From NCBI GenBank assembly GCA_003242205.1, contig QGUR01000186.1:1-8878 (forward strand): DNA of 8,878 nt, read 5' to 3'. Made by a program: the position numbers and the translations under genes. Shown here piece by piece: positions 1 to 6,052 of this stretch (position 1 is its first letter; each line of letters starts with the position of its first letter). Source of the stretch: Chloroflexota bacterium (GTDB lineage Bacteria; Chloroflexota; Anaerolineae; Aggregatilineales; Phototrophicaceae). The notes beneath the pieces are model-generated. The model did not search any database, had not been told where the DNA came from, and was given only the letters and a program-made list of their open reading frames with translations.

Positions 1-16
1 CGGGAACTGTAAGTGT

Positions 17-856
17 TTATAAAACGATGCCTTTGAACTCGGTGAAGGCATACTCGCGCCGGAATTTGTCGATCATAGCATCGAAAGCTTCGGTATAGGT
101 CATCGACGAAAAATCGTCGACTTCCGAAAGCTCGCCTTCGATCAGGTCCACGACGGCCTCGCGCGGGCGGCTGAACGTGAATGGATCGGTGTCCAGATTG
201 ACGAGCGTATAGCCTTGTGGCACAAGCCCAGTCGGGTCGTCTTCGGTGAACAGCAGGCCGTCATCGCCCCACGAGGTTGGGAAGCCCTGTTTGTCGTCCG
301 GCGCGTAGATCAGCAGCGTACCGCCGCGAATTTCATAGTTGTCCGAACGATCAGGATCGACGCGGGTCGAGACGTAGGCCGTCGACCAACCGCCGCCGTA
401 CAGGTCGCGCTCTTCGAGTTCCGGCGGGCCGAAGACATTATTCCAGTACGCGATGGCGTAAACCATGACGCCGGTATCTTCCTCGCCGTCGTTGTCAACA
501 TCGACCAGCGTCGCGGCGGGTTCAATGGGCAGCGAGATAGAGTAATAAAACGGGGAAGTGAAGAAATCGCTCGTGATCTGCCCCAGCACCTGCGATTCGG
601 GCGGCATCAGGAAACCGCGATCACGACGGACGAAACCCGCCTGATCTTCCAGAATGACCATCGGTTCTTCAACACCGGCGGTGAAAAACGGATTGGTATA
701 GGTCACAGCGCCGGTGATCCTTACCGGGCCGCCTTCATCATTTTCAATCGGCACGGGGACCAGTTCTACGTTTTGGGCTGTTGCAGGGAATACAGTCAGC
801 AGGGACAGGGCCAGTAATACAAGGACACGACTTCGAACAAACGCTGAGAATATCAA
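17..856 (-). CDS. Secreted protein resembling the N-terminal region of Chloroflexota S41 peptidases, probably truncated
   Basis: The 279-residue product starts with a signal peptide: a basic Arg8-Arg10 region, a Leu/Val-rich core at about residues 11-23, and an A-T-A site near residue 27. The mature part is rich in Asp, Gly and Tyr and looks beta-rich. It includes a D-V-D-N-D-G segment near residue 120 that resembles a calcium loop. The final ~25 residues (AFDAMIDKF then REYAFTEFKGI) resemble the helix that opens the S41/tricorn-type peptidase domain, where families usually continue with D-W-D. Here two residues and a TAA stop follow, so the Ser/Lys catalytic core is absent. The start is TTG at 854-856, chosen because GGAGG lies 8 nt upstream and the signal peptide begins directly. 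It is the last gene of a minus-strand trio, 66 nt after the lipoprotein. The S41 link is recognised from memory of similar proteins, not searched. It could instead be a complete secreted protein of unknown role. Confidence 0.75.
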   Translation of the reverse strand: MIFSAFVRSRVLVLLALSLLTVFPATAQNVELVPVPIENDEGGPVRITGAVTYTNPFFTAGVEEPMVILEDQAGFVRRDRGFLMPPESQVLGQITSDFFTSPFYYSISLPIEPAATLVDVDNDGEEDTGVMVYAIAYWNNVFGPPELEERDLYGGGWSTAYVSTRVDPDRSDNYEIRGGTLLIYAPDDKQGFPTSWGDDGLLFTEDDPTGLVPQGYTLVNLDTDPFTFSRPREAVVDLIEGELSEVDDFSSMTYTEAFDAMIDKFRREYAFTEFKGIVL

Positions 857-864
857 CGGGGCAA

Positions 865-869
865 CCTCC
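865..869 (-). promoter_or_regulatory. Shine-Dalgarno site fixing a TTG start
   Basis: On the minus strand GGAGG lies 8 nt before the TTG codon at 854-856. No ATG in this frame is as well placed before the signal peptide, so this site decides the non-ATG start of the S41-like gene. Confidence 0.65.
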
Positions 870-908
870 GATCAACCAACGCCGGGGAGTATGACCAATT
901 GCATGATG

Positions 909-924
909 GATCGCAACTGCGATC
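909..924. repeat. Perfect 16-bp palindrome over the lipoprotein stop codon
   Basis: GATCGCA, two spacer bases (AC), then TGCGATC. The right arm overlaps the lipoprotein stop codon (TGA, minus strand, 923-925), and the rest lies in the 66-nt gap before the S41-like gene. As RNA it could form a five-pair hairpin with a six-base loop. There is no T-run on either side, so it is not a standard terminator. A role in transcript processing, or chance, are both open. Confidence 0.35.
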
Positions 925-1372
925 AGTTTGTGCCTTCTTCAGAGGGCTGCGGCGTCAGCGCGGTCAGGTCGCCATTGGGGGGCAGAACGTTGACGAGAAT
1001 GGTTGCCGGGTCGCTGGCGGTGTTATCCGGGCGATAGGCGATGGCAGTCAACTGGTGGCGTCCCTGGCCCTGAGCCAGCCAGTTCATACGGACGGTAAAT
1101 ACGGGGACGGCGGCGCTGACTTCGGGGCCGCGTTCGTTGATCGGCTGCTCGTCGACCAGCAGCTCGACTCTGGCGATGCCAATGCCTTCGTCCGAAGCGA
1201 CAAGATCGATCTGCAGATCGGTTCCCTCGACAACGGTGCTTTCATTCGCGGGATAAAGGAACCGCACTTCGGGCATCGGCGGCGGTGGCGTGGGCGTCAC
1301 GATGTCTTTTGCCAGCGTCAGGTTGCAGCCGGCCAGAATGAATAAAAGCAGCAGCGCTAGCAGTTTTCGCAT
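923..1372 (-). CDS. Lipoprotein with one Ig-like domain
   Basis: The 149-residue product has a type II signal peptide: MRK, a Leu-rich core, then the lipobox L-A-G-C with Cys16 as the predicted lipidated residue. A short Thr/Pro-rich spacer (about residues 24-32) leads into a single Ig-like beta-sandwich at about 33-130. The pattern 'V-x-F-L-x-P-A-N-x-S-x-V', then 'A-R-V-E-L-L-V-D', then 'G-x-H-Q-L-T-A-I-A-Y' is typical of the bacterial Ig-like domains found in Chloroflexota envelope proteins. The tail is short and acidic/polar. The reading frame is open 19 codons further upstream, but that extension would bury the signal peptide inside the PLAT coding sequence, so ATG 1370-1372 is preferred. 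This ATG lies inside the upstream gene's last codons, a 16-nt overlap with only a weak ribosome site, which suggests translational coupling. The likely role is an envelope-anchored adhesion or scaffold module; no enzymatic residues are visible. Confidence 0.8.
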   Translation of the reverse strand: MRKLLALLLLFILAGCNLTLAKDIVTPTPPPPMPEVRFLYPANESTVVEGTDLQIDLVASDEGIGIARVELLVDEQPINERGPEVSAAVPVFTVRMNWLAQGQGRHQLTAIAYRPDNTASDPATILVNVLPPNGDLTALTPQPSEEGTN

Positions 1373-1716
1373 ACGACCAGACGCCCTGCTTCTTCCTCGC
1401 CTACCCACTGGTTGATGGGCAGGTTCCACTCCTCGCCGCTGGCGATATGCTGCACGCGCACGGAGGCCACATGCCAGCCGGAATCCGCGCTGTTGTCATG
1501 CGCCACGCAAACGCGATTGAGCCTGCCGACATCCGGCGCGGCCAGCACGAACTTGTCGGTGCTGCCCTGTTCGAAGGCGAAGATGTCTCGCGGCGGAAGG
1601 TGAATCCAGTCTGTCTGACCGGCCTGCCCGAACAACATGATGTAGACGTTGGAGTCGGTGCCGCCCAGAGCGACATCGCCGGTTGTGATCCAGACAACGT
1701 AGGTAGGATCGGTCAT
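1357..1716 (-). CDS. Stand-alone PLAT/LH2 domain protein
   Basis: The 119-residue product is almost entirely one PLAT/LH2 beta-sandwich, the domain known from lipoxygenases, lipases and polycystin-1 as a lipid- or protein-binding module. Recognised landmarks in order are: T12-G13-D14 followed by G-G-T-D-S-N-V-Y-I (18-26), the L-F-G turn (28-30), F48-E49-Q-G and D54-K-F (48-56), the D62-V-G-R-L strand, H73-D74-N75, W81, and a C-terminal W97...W104 pair. There is no signal peptide or membrane segment, so the protein appears cytoplasmic, although both downstream partners are exported. The ATG at 1714-1716 has GGAGG 5 nt upstream. Four cysteines include two in the last four residues (C-E-N-C). 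It is the first gene of the minus-strand trio. The domain assignment is confident; the ligand and biological role are unknown. Confidence 0.85.
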   Translation of the reverse strand: MTDPTYVVWITTGDVALGGTDSNVYIMLFGQAGQTDWIHLPPRDIFAFEQGSTDKFVLAAPDVGRLNRVCVAHDNSADSGWHVASVRVQHIASGEEWNLPINQWVGEEEAGRLVVCENC

Positions 1717-1741
1717 GCAGCCCTCCAGCGCTGGCGCGCAA

Positions 1742-1756
1742 CCTTAATTATTAAGG
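1742..1756. repeat. AT-rich perfect palindrome, candidate operator
   Basis: CCTTAATTATTAAGG is a perfect 7-1-7 inverted repeat in an otherwise GC-rich region. It sits in the 124-nt gap between the divergent PLAT operon and trmD, 25 nt upstream of the PLAT start and about 40 nt upstream of the trmD -10 box. Its position and symmetry fit a dimeric repressor site. No regulator can be named. Confidence 0.45.
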
Positions 1757-1775
1757 GCTTGCACATGGCGCGCAA
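1747..1775 (-). promoter_or_regulatory. Weak candidate promoter for the PLAT operon
   Basis: Reading the minus strand, TTGCGC (1770-1775) and AATAAT (1747-1752) are separated by 17 nt. The -10 matches TATAAT at five of six positions, while the -35 matches TTGACA at only three. The -10 lies inside the palindrome at 1742-1756, so a protein bound there would block this promoter. Confidence 0.35.
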
Positions 1776-1794
1776 GCCTCAGGTCGGCTGGCGT

Positions 1795-1800
1795 TATAAT
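1795..1800 (+). promoter_or_regulatory. Consensus -10 box upstream of trmD
   Basis: A perfect TATAAT. No good -35 lies 16-18 nt upstream; TTGCAC at 1759-1764 is 30 nt away. The predicted start of transcription near 1807 leaves only about 13 nt before the upstream in-frame ATG (1820) but about 34 nt before the ATG at 1841, which favours the latter as the trmD start. Confidence 0.5.
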
Positions 1801-1840
1801 CAGCGACTTTCAGGACGAAATGAGATGGATTGGGGCAGGT

Positions 1841-2587
1841 ATGCGCGTTGATGTGTTGACGTTATTTCCGGAGATGTTTCAGGGGCCAATGACGGAGAGC
1901 ATGCTCTGGAAGGCGCGCGACCGCGGCCTGCTCGACCTGCGCCTGCACCAGATTCGCGATTTTACAACCGACCGCCACCGGACGGTTGACGATACGCCCT
2001 ATGGTGGCGGCGGGGGCATGATCATGAAGCCCGAGCCGGTGGTTGCCGCTGTCGAAGCAGTGCTGGCGGACGCGCCGCCCGGTACGCCGGTGATCCTCAT
2101 GACGCCGCAGGGGCGCGTGTTCTCGCATCAGATCGCGCGCGAGCTGGCCCGGTACGAGCAGATTGTGCTGGTCTGCGGTCGTTATGAAGGCATCGACGAC
2201 CGTGTGCGCCAGCTTGTCATCACGGACGAACTCAGCATCGGTGACTACGTGCTGACCGGCGGCGAACTGCCGGCGATGGTGGTGATCGATGCGGTGGTGC
2301 GGCACATCCCCGGCGTGCTTGGCGCGGAAGGCGCTGCCGACCGTGACAGCCACGCAGATGGCGTGCTGGAAGGGCCGCAATACACGCGGCCGCCGGTCTT
2401 TCGCGGGCTTGAGGTTCCGCGCGTGCTGCAGGAAGGCAATCACGCGGCGGTCGCACGCTGGCGGCGCGAAGAGGGGCTGCGTACCACATGGCGTAACCGG
2501 CCCGATCTGCTGCTGCGCGCCCGCCTGAGCGACGACGAACGCTATCTGCTGGCGAAATTTGCGCGCGAGGATGCTGGCAAACGGTAA
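1841..2587 (+). CDS. trmD: tRNA (guanine-N1-)-methyltransferase TrmD
   Basis: TrmD transfers a methyl group from S-adenosylmethionine to N1 of G37 in tRNAs read with G36-G37, which prevents +1 frameshifting. The 248-residue product is full length. Motifs in order: the N-terminal V-L-T-L-F-P-E-M-F (5-13), R-D-F-T-T-D-R-H (39-46) and V-D-D-T-P-Y-G-G-G-G-G-M (49-60), the trefoil-knot SAM site with T-P-Q-G (88-91), C-G-R-Y-E-G-I-D-D-R (112-121) and S-I-G-D-Y-V-L-T-G-G-E (132-142), then D-S-H-A-D-G (169-174) where Asp173 corresponds to the catalytic Asp169 of E. coli, followed by G-P-Q-Y-T-R-P and the C-terminal G-N-H-A...W-R. ATG 1841 is preferred over the in-frame ATG at 1820 because family members start at M-R-V-D-V-L-T-L-F-P and because GGGG lies 5 nt upstream. 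The usual neighbours rpsP, rimM and rplS are not in the window. A six-pair inverted repeat (2595-2600 with 2614-2619) follows the stop but lacks a real T-tract. Confidence 0.97.
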   Translation: MRVDVLTLFPEMFQGPMTESMLWKARDRGLLDLRLHQIRDFTTDRHRTVDDTPYGGGGGMIMKPEPVVAAVEAVLADAPPGTPVILMTPQGRVFSHQIARELARYEQIVLVCGRYEGIDDRVRQLVITDELSIGDYVLTGGELPAMVVIDAVVRHIPGVLGAEGAADRDSHADGVLEGPQYTRPPVFRGLEVPRVLQEGNHAAVARWRREEGLRTTWRNRPDLLLRARLSDDERYLLAKFAREDAGKR

Positions 2588-2609
2588 GGGAACACCGCGC
2601 CGGTTCAGG

Positions 2610-2638
2610 TTGAGCGCGGGTTTGAATCTCGCTATACT
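2610..2638 (+). promoter_or_regulatory. Sigma70-type promoter for the Roadblock gene
   Basis: TTGAGC (2610-2615) and TATACT (2633-2638) are separated by exactly 17 nt. The -35 matches consensus at four positions and the -10 at five. Transcription should start near 2645, giving a leader of about 50 nt. The -35 overlaps the right arm of a small GC-rich inverted repeat downstream of trmD. Confidence 0.6.
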
Positions 2639-2689
2639 GGTGACGCGCGGGGTGTTTACGACGTTGCCGCGGCACCGCTGGAGGAGAGA

Positions 2690-2698
2690 ATGGCGTAA
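2690..2698 (+). other. Two-codon mini-ORF overlapping the Roadblock start
   Basis: ATG-GCG-TAA, with the last base of the stop forming the first base of the next ATG (TAATG). The purine-rich GGAGGAG at 2680-2686 lies close to this first ATG: GGAGG to ATG is 5 nt, against 13 nt to the Roadblock ATG. The bases 2690-2697 (ATGGCGTA) and 2698-2705 (ATGGCGCA) are a near-perfect 8-bp tandem duplication. Ribosomes may therefore start at the mini-ORF and restart, or reach the second ATG directly with long spacing. Confidence 0.45.
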
Positions 2699-3099
2699 TG
2701 GCGCAGGAGTATCGCAGTGAAAGCCTGGAACGCACACTGAAGACGCTGCATATTGCGGCTGAAGGTGTTAAAGCGAGTGTCATCGTCAACGTCGATGGGC
2801 TGTTGGTGGCCGCATTTCCGCCCGGAAATGAAGAAAACCCGCATCAAAACCCGACCAGCAGCCCGCAGGTCGCTGCCATGTCGGCAACGCTCATCGGGCT
2901 GGCCGAACGCACGCTGGCGCGGCTGGCGCAGGGCGAGATGCAGCGTCTGTTGATCGAGGGTGAAGAAGGCGTTATGATCGTCTACCCGGCGGGCAGGGCA
3001 TCGCTGGCGGTGCTGGCCGAAAAGAATGCGCGTATCAGCCACGTGCTGTACGCCACCAAGCGCGCTGCCGCCGAAGTGATGGAAATTCTGGGCAGTTAA
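2698..3099 (+). CDS. Roadblock/LC7 domain protein
   Basis: The 133-residue product is a single Roadblock/LC7 (longin-like) domain. It has an N-terminal helix (about 5-24), the strand pair A-S-V-I-V-N-V-D-G-L-L-V-A-A (26-39), a polar loop with several Asn/Pro residues (43-56), a long helix with M-S-A-T-L-I-G-L-A-E-R (about 61-71), then strands around residues 82-106 and a C-terminal helix. Known bacterial members such as MglB bind small Ras-like GTPases as activating proteins or scaffolds and act as dimers in the cytoplasm. No GTPase gene is adjacent, so any partner must lie elsewhere. The gene has its own promoter 60-90 nt upstream, separate from trmD. ATG 2698 is the only in-frame start that yields the usual N-terminus. 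The function is inferred from the fold family only. Confidence 0.85.
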   Translation: MAQEYRSESLERTLKTLHIAAEGVKASVIVNVDGLLVAAFPPGNEENPHQNPTSSPQVAAMSATLIGLAERTLARLAQGEMQRLLIEGEEGVMIVYPAGRASLAVLAEKNARISHVLYATKRAAAEVMEILGS

Positions 3100-3346
3100 G
3101 CGCCGCTGCCGTCCTCCGCGGCGGGCGCGAACAGCGGGCGAAGGCGCGGGTTACCTGAGTTGAGCCACATCACTGACGTGCTGCTCGTGACCAGTGGGCA
3201 GCCAGCCGCATGCCGTTCGCGAATACCGGGCATATGATCCTCAAGTCTCAGCACCGCATGACGGCGGCTAACGCCGGGCCGGTAGGCGGCATGGACGGTC
3301 AGGTCAATTCCCCGCACGGCGCGCGGCGAGAATCTACTCCTTGATC
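3100..3346 (+). other. Intergenic region without a supportable gene
   Basis: About 247 nt between the Roadblock stop and the glycosyltransferase start. A 73-codon minus-strand ORF spans most of it, but it shows no recognisable domain or start context. There is a GC-rich repeat right after the Roadblock stop (GCCGC at 3103-3107 with GCGGC at 3119-3123) and a short CGGCG/CGCCG hairpin further on, neither with a T-run. The best promoter-like element is TATGAT at 3233-3238, with only a poor -35. No ribosome site of note precedes the glycosyltransferase start. Confidence 0.4.
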
Positions 3347-5989
3347 ATGCTGCGCGATTTCCGCCGACTTCTGCTCTTTGCCGCGCTTTTCCTCATCGCG
3401 CTGGCGGTGCGGTTATATCACATCGAAATCCAGAGCATCTGGTTCGACGAAGGCTGGTCGGCTTATGCCGCGACCCGGCCCACACTGGCTGCTGCCGCTG
3501 CCGCCGACGCGACCAATCCGCCGTTGTACTACATGCTTCTGCATATCGGAGTGCGCGCCTTTGGCGATAGCGCTTTCGCGCTGCGGCTGGTTTCGGCGCT
3601 GTTTGGGCTGCTGACGATTGCGCTGGCGGCTCGCTTGGGCGGGCGGCTGTTTGGGACGCGCGCTGCGCTCGTCGCCGGGTTCATGACCGCCTTTTCGCCG
3701 CTGCTGTGGTGGGCGTCGCAGGAAGCGCGCATGTATACGCTGCTGGCCACGCTTGTTCTGATCGCCGCGCTGGCATGGCATCGCCTGCTGGCCGGCCCGT
3801 CGCGTTGGGCGTGGCCGTCCCTCTGGCTGGCCGAGCTTGGTTTGCTCTACGCGCATAACACCGGCCCCGTGGCTGCGCTGTGGCTGAATGTTGTCACGCT
3901 TGTGGCGTGGGTGGCGCAGCGCGGCCCGCGACGACCCGCATGGCTTCACTGGATAGTGGGGCAAGCGGCGGTAGCCGCGCTCTGGGCTCCCTATTTCATC
4001 AGCCGTTTCGTCAACCTGACTGCTGCCAACAGCTCGATCCAGAGCGCGCCGGAACTCGATGTCGAACTGCTCGGATCGCTGTGGCAAGGATTGTGGTCGG
4101 GCAGTTGGTCGGCGATCGGGCATGAGCCGCTGTTGGTCGCGCTGGTCTGGGGCGCGGCGGTATTGTGCCTGTTGCTTATCCCCTGGCGGCGGGCGGCGGC
4201 ACGCTGGCTGGCGCTGCATTTTGCCGTGCTGGTGGCCGGGCTTGTGCTGGGATTGATGGTGCTCGGCAATGAACTGCACGGCCGTTATCTGGTGATGGCT
4301 GCGCCTCTGCTGCTGGTGGCGGTCGCAGCGGGTATTGCCCGTTTGCGCCCGGCGCTGGCTGGCGCTGGCGTTCTCGCTTACTTCGCCGCGCTGTTCGTCG
4401 TGGCGCTGGTTGTCAACCAGAATCCGCTCTATGGCCATGACGACGCCCGCGAGATGGTGCGCTATTATGCCGAGACGCTCACTGCGGGCGATACGGTGCT
4501 GGCATGGTCTTACGCCGACAGATACGAGCTGGCCTACTACTGGCCCCGGCTGGGCGCGCGCGCCGGGCGTGTGACGCTGCCGGAAGGAGCCGACATGGAG
4601 GCGATCATACCGCTGCTTCCCGACGACGGCGCGGTCGCCCTGAATGTCTGGTATACGCAGCGCGCCGACTATCGCGGTATGATGAACTGTCTGCTGTCGC
4701 ATGGCGCGGCGCGGCCTCCGGAAACGTTCACCGTCTATGGCATGATGAACCTGCTTTATGAGACTTCGCCGGCTGTTCTGCCACAGTTGCAGCCCGCGCC
4801 GGTTGACTTTGGCGTCGCTCGTCTGGAGGCCGCGGGGCAGATCCCTGCGTTTACGTCCGCGCAGGCCTTGTGCCTGCCGCTCGAACTGACGCTGACACGG
4901 CCCACAACCGGCGAGTTGCGGGCAGCGCTGATCGTGACCAACGCGCTCGGCTGGGAAGTCGCCCGCGCCAATGCCGTCTTTGCCACAGCGGATCAGCGCA
5001 CGTCGGACGCGGCGCGAATTGGCGAGCGACTGCGCGCTTTTCCCCTATTGCGCCTGCCCTACGGCGCGCCTTCCGGAGAATATCGTCTGCTGCTGCGCCT
5101 GTACGACGAGGCCGAAATCTCAGGGTATCCGGTTCTTGAGCCGGAAGGGCCGCCGTGGCGCGAGTATGTATTGGGTACGTGGCAGGCCCCGCCGGGACAG
5201 GACTGGATGGCAACCGGACGCATGCCGGACCTGCCTTATCTGCGGGGCGATGTGACGACCGGCGACCTGACGCTGGCAGCGCAGAGTCTATCGCCTGCCG
5301 TCCAGACCCGCGTCACGAATGGCGAATTGCTGCGGATCGCCTTGCTGTGGCAGGGCGCGGGCGCGCTGCCCGAACTGGTCCTTGAAGCCGCGGACGGGAG
5401 CTGGCGCGTGGACATCCCCGCGCCGGCGCGTGACCGGGCGATGGTGACGCTCGACTGGCGCGAGGTCATCGTTCCCGCCGGGGCGGAAACAGGTGAAATC
5501 GCACTTCGCTTGCCCGACGGCACGGTGGTGGCTACCCTGTGGCTCGACGCGCAGCCCATGTTGCTCGAACCGCCGCCATATCAACACCCAATCGGCGCGG
5601 AATTTCCCGGCGTTGGTACTCTTGTAGGGGCTGATTTCCCGGCTGACGCCGTGAGTATCGACGCGCCGGTTCCGGTGACGCTGGTGTGGCAGGCTGCCAA
5701 CGACGCGCCTGCTGGCAGGCCGCTAACGGTTTTTGTGCAACTTCTCGATGGCAGCGGCCGTGTCATCGCCCAGAGCGATATGCAGCCCGCTGCCGGCGCG
5801 CGCCCGACGACCGGCTGGAGGCCGGATGAATATATCGTCGATGCTCACGAACTGCGCTGGAACGAAAACGCCCGGCCCGGCGTGGGGCGATTGATTGCCG
5901 GGTTGTACGACGCTGAATCCGGTGAGCGCGTGCTGCTGGCCGGCGGCGGCGACGCGGCCGAACTGGCTGCACAGGTTACAGTACGCTGA
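3347..5989 (+). CDS. GT-C fold membrane glycosyltransferase (family 39/ArnT-like) with large C-terminal domain
   Basis: The 880-residue product has two halves. Residues ~6-358 form a multi-span membrane region with GT-C hallmarks: an early W-F-D-E-G-W-S motif, where the Asp-Glu pair at about 34-35 is the presumed catalytic acid pair in the first outer loop, N-P-P-L-Y-Y-M-L-L-H near 57-66, S-Q-E-A-R-M-Y-T-L near 124-132, and H-G-R-Y-L at about 311-315. Residues ~365-880 are soluble and beta-rich; a segment with 'L-V-W-Q-A', 'V-F-V-Q-L-L-D-G-S-G-R-V-I-A-Q-S-D' and 'T-T-G-W-R-P-D-E' resembles the C-terminal domains of many Chloroflexota family-39-like proteins. Such enzymes use polyprenyl-phosphate sugars to glycosylate lipids or proteins outside the membrane. 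TTG 3341 is an in-frame alternative start two codons upstream; neither has a clear ribosome site. The acceptor and the sugar are unknown. Confidence 0.88.
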   Translation: MLRDFRRLLLFAALFLIALAVRLYHIEIQSIWFDEGWSAYAATRPTLAAAAAADATNPPLYYMLLHIGVRAFGDSAFALRLVSALFGLLTIALAARLGGRLFGTRAALVAGFMTAFSPLLWWASQEARMYTLLATLVLIAALAWHRLLAGPSRWAWPSLWLAELGLLYAHNTGPVAALWLNVVTLVAWVAQRGPRRPAWLHWIVGQAAVAALWAPYFISRFVNLTAANSSIQSAPELDVELLGSLWQGLWSGSWSAIGHEPLLVALVWGAAVLCLLLIPWRRAAARWLALHFAVLVAGLVLGLMVLGNELHGRYLVMAAPLLLVAVAAGIARLRPALAGAGVLAYFAALFVVALVVNQNPLYGHDDAREMVRYYAETLTAGDTVLAWSYADRYELAYYWPRLGARAGRVTLPEGADMEAIIPLLPDDGAVALNVWYTQRADYRGMMNCLLSHGAARPPETFTVYGMMNLLYETSPAVLPQLQPAPVDFGVARLEAAGQIPAFTSAQALCLPLELTLTRPTTGELRAALIVTNALGWEVARANAVFATADQRTSDAARIGERLRAFPLLRLPYGAPSGEYRLLLRLYDEAEISGYPVLEPEGPPWREYVLGTWQAPPGQDWMATGRMPDLPYLRGDVTTGDLTLAAQSLSPAVQTRVTNGELLRIALLWQGAGALPELVLEAADGSWRVDIPAPARDRAMVTLDWREVIVPAGAETGEIALRLPDGTVVATLWLDAQPMLLEPPPYQHPIGAEFPGVGTLVGADFPADAVSIDAPVPVTLVWQAANDAPAGRPLTVFVQLLDGSGRVIAQSDMQPAAGARPTTGWRPDEYIVDAHELRWNENARPGVGRLIAGLYDAESGERVLLAGGGDAAELAAQVTVR

Positions 5990-5994
5990 AGAAA

Positions 5995-6030
5995 AGGCGC
6001 CCTTCCGCCAGCACAGGCGGAAGGGCGCCT
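5995..6030 (-). terminator. Strong intrinsic terminator between convergent genes
   Basis: GGCGCCCTTCCGCC (5996-6009), a six-base loop (AGCACA), and the exact complement (6016-6029), extended by one A-T pair to a 15-bp perfect stem. Read on the minus strand the stem is followed by TTTTCTTC, so it is a proper rho-independent terminator for the PPC-like gene ending at 6053. On the plus strand it starts 6 nt after the glycosyltransferase stop but has no T-run after the stem, so it may work poorly in that direction. Confidence 0.85.
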
Positions 6031-6052
6031 CCGGTGGTGCGCTGTTTGCGCC

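Noticed and set aside
1..24. Left-edge sequence as an insertion-sequence terminal repeat
   Set aside because: It has a general resemblance to such ends, but the orientation does not fit an element lying to the left and the partner end is outside the window. It was not annotated as a mobile element.
215..817. 200-codon plus-strand ORF
   Set aside because: It is antisense to the S41-like gene, which has a signal peptide, a ribosome site and family-like sequence; the plus frame has none of these.
1373..1429. 19-codon N-terminal extension of the lipoprotein
   Set aside because: It would place Arg-rich residues before the signal peptide and lies wholly inside the PLAT coding sequence.
1759..1800. 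TTGCAC paired with TATAAT as a trmD promoter
   Set aside because: The spacer is 30 nt, far outside the workable range; only the -10 box was kept.
1820..1840. Seven-codon N-terminal extension of TrmD
   Set aside because: It would leave a very short leader after the -10 box and does not match the family N-terminus.
1862..2737. 291-codon minus-strand ORF
   Set aside because: It lies antisense to trmD, which is unmistakable, and the product is Arg/His-rich without recognisable motifs.
3185..3225. Sequence faintly like the end of a cobalamin riboswitch (GTGGGCAGCCAGCCGCATGCC)
   Set aside because: The other conserved boxes are missing and the downstream gene has no link to cobalamin.
3096..3317. 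73-codon minus-strand ORF in the gap before the glycosyltransferase
   Set aside because: No ribosome site or domain, and it overlaps the Roadblock stop. It is possible but unsupported.
3413..4702. 429-codon minus-strand ORF
   Set aside because: It is antisense to the membrane half of the glycosyltransferase. Its translation is rich in Arg, Gln and His, as expected for a GC-rich shadow frame, with no domain.
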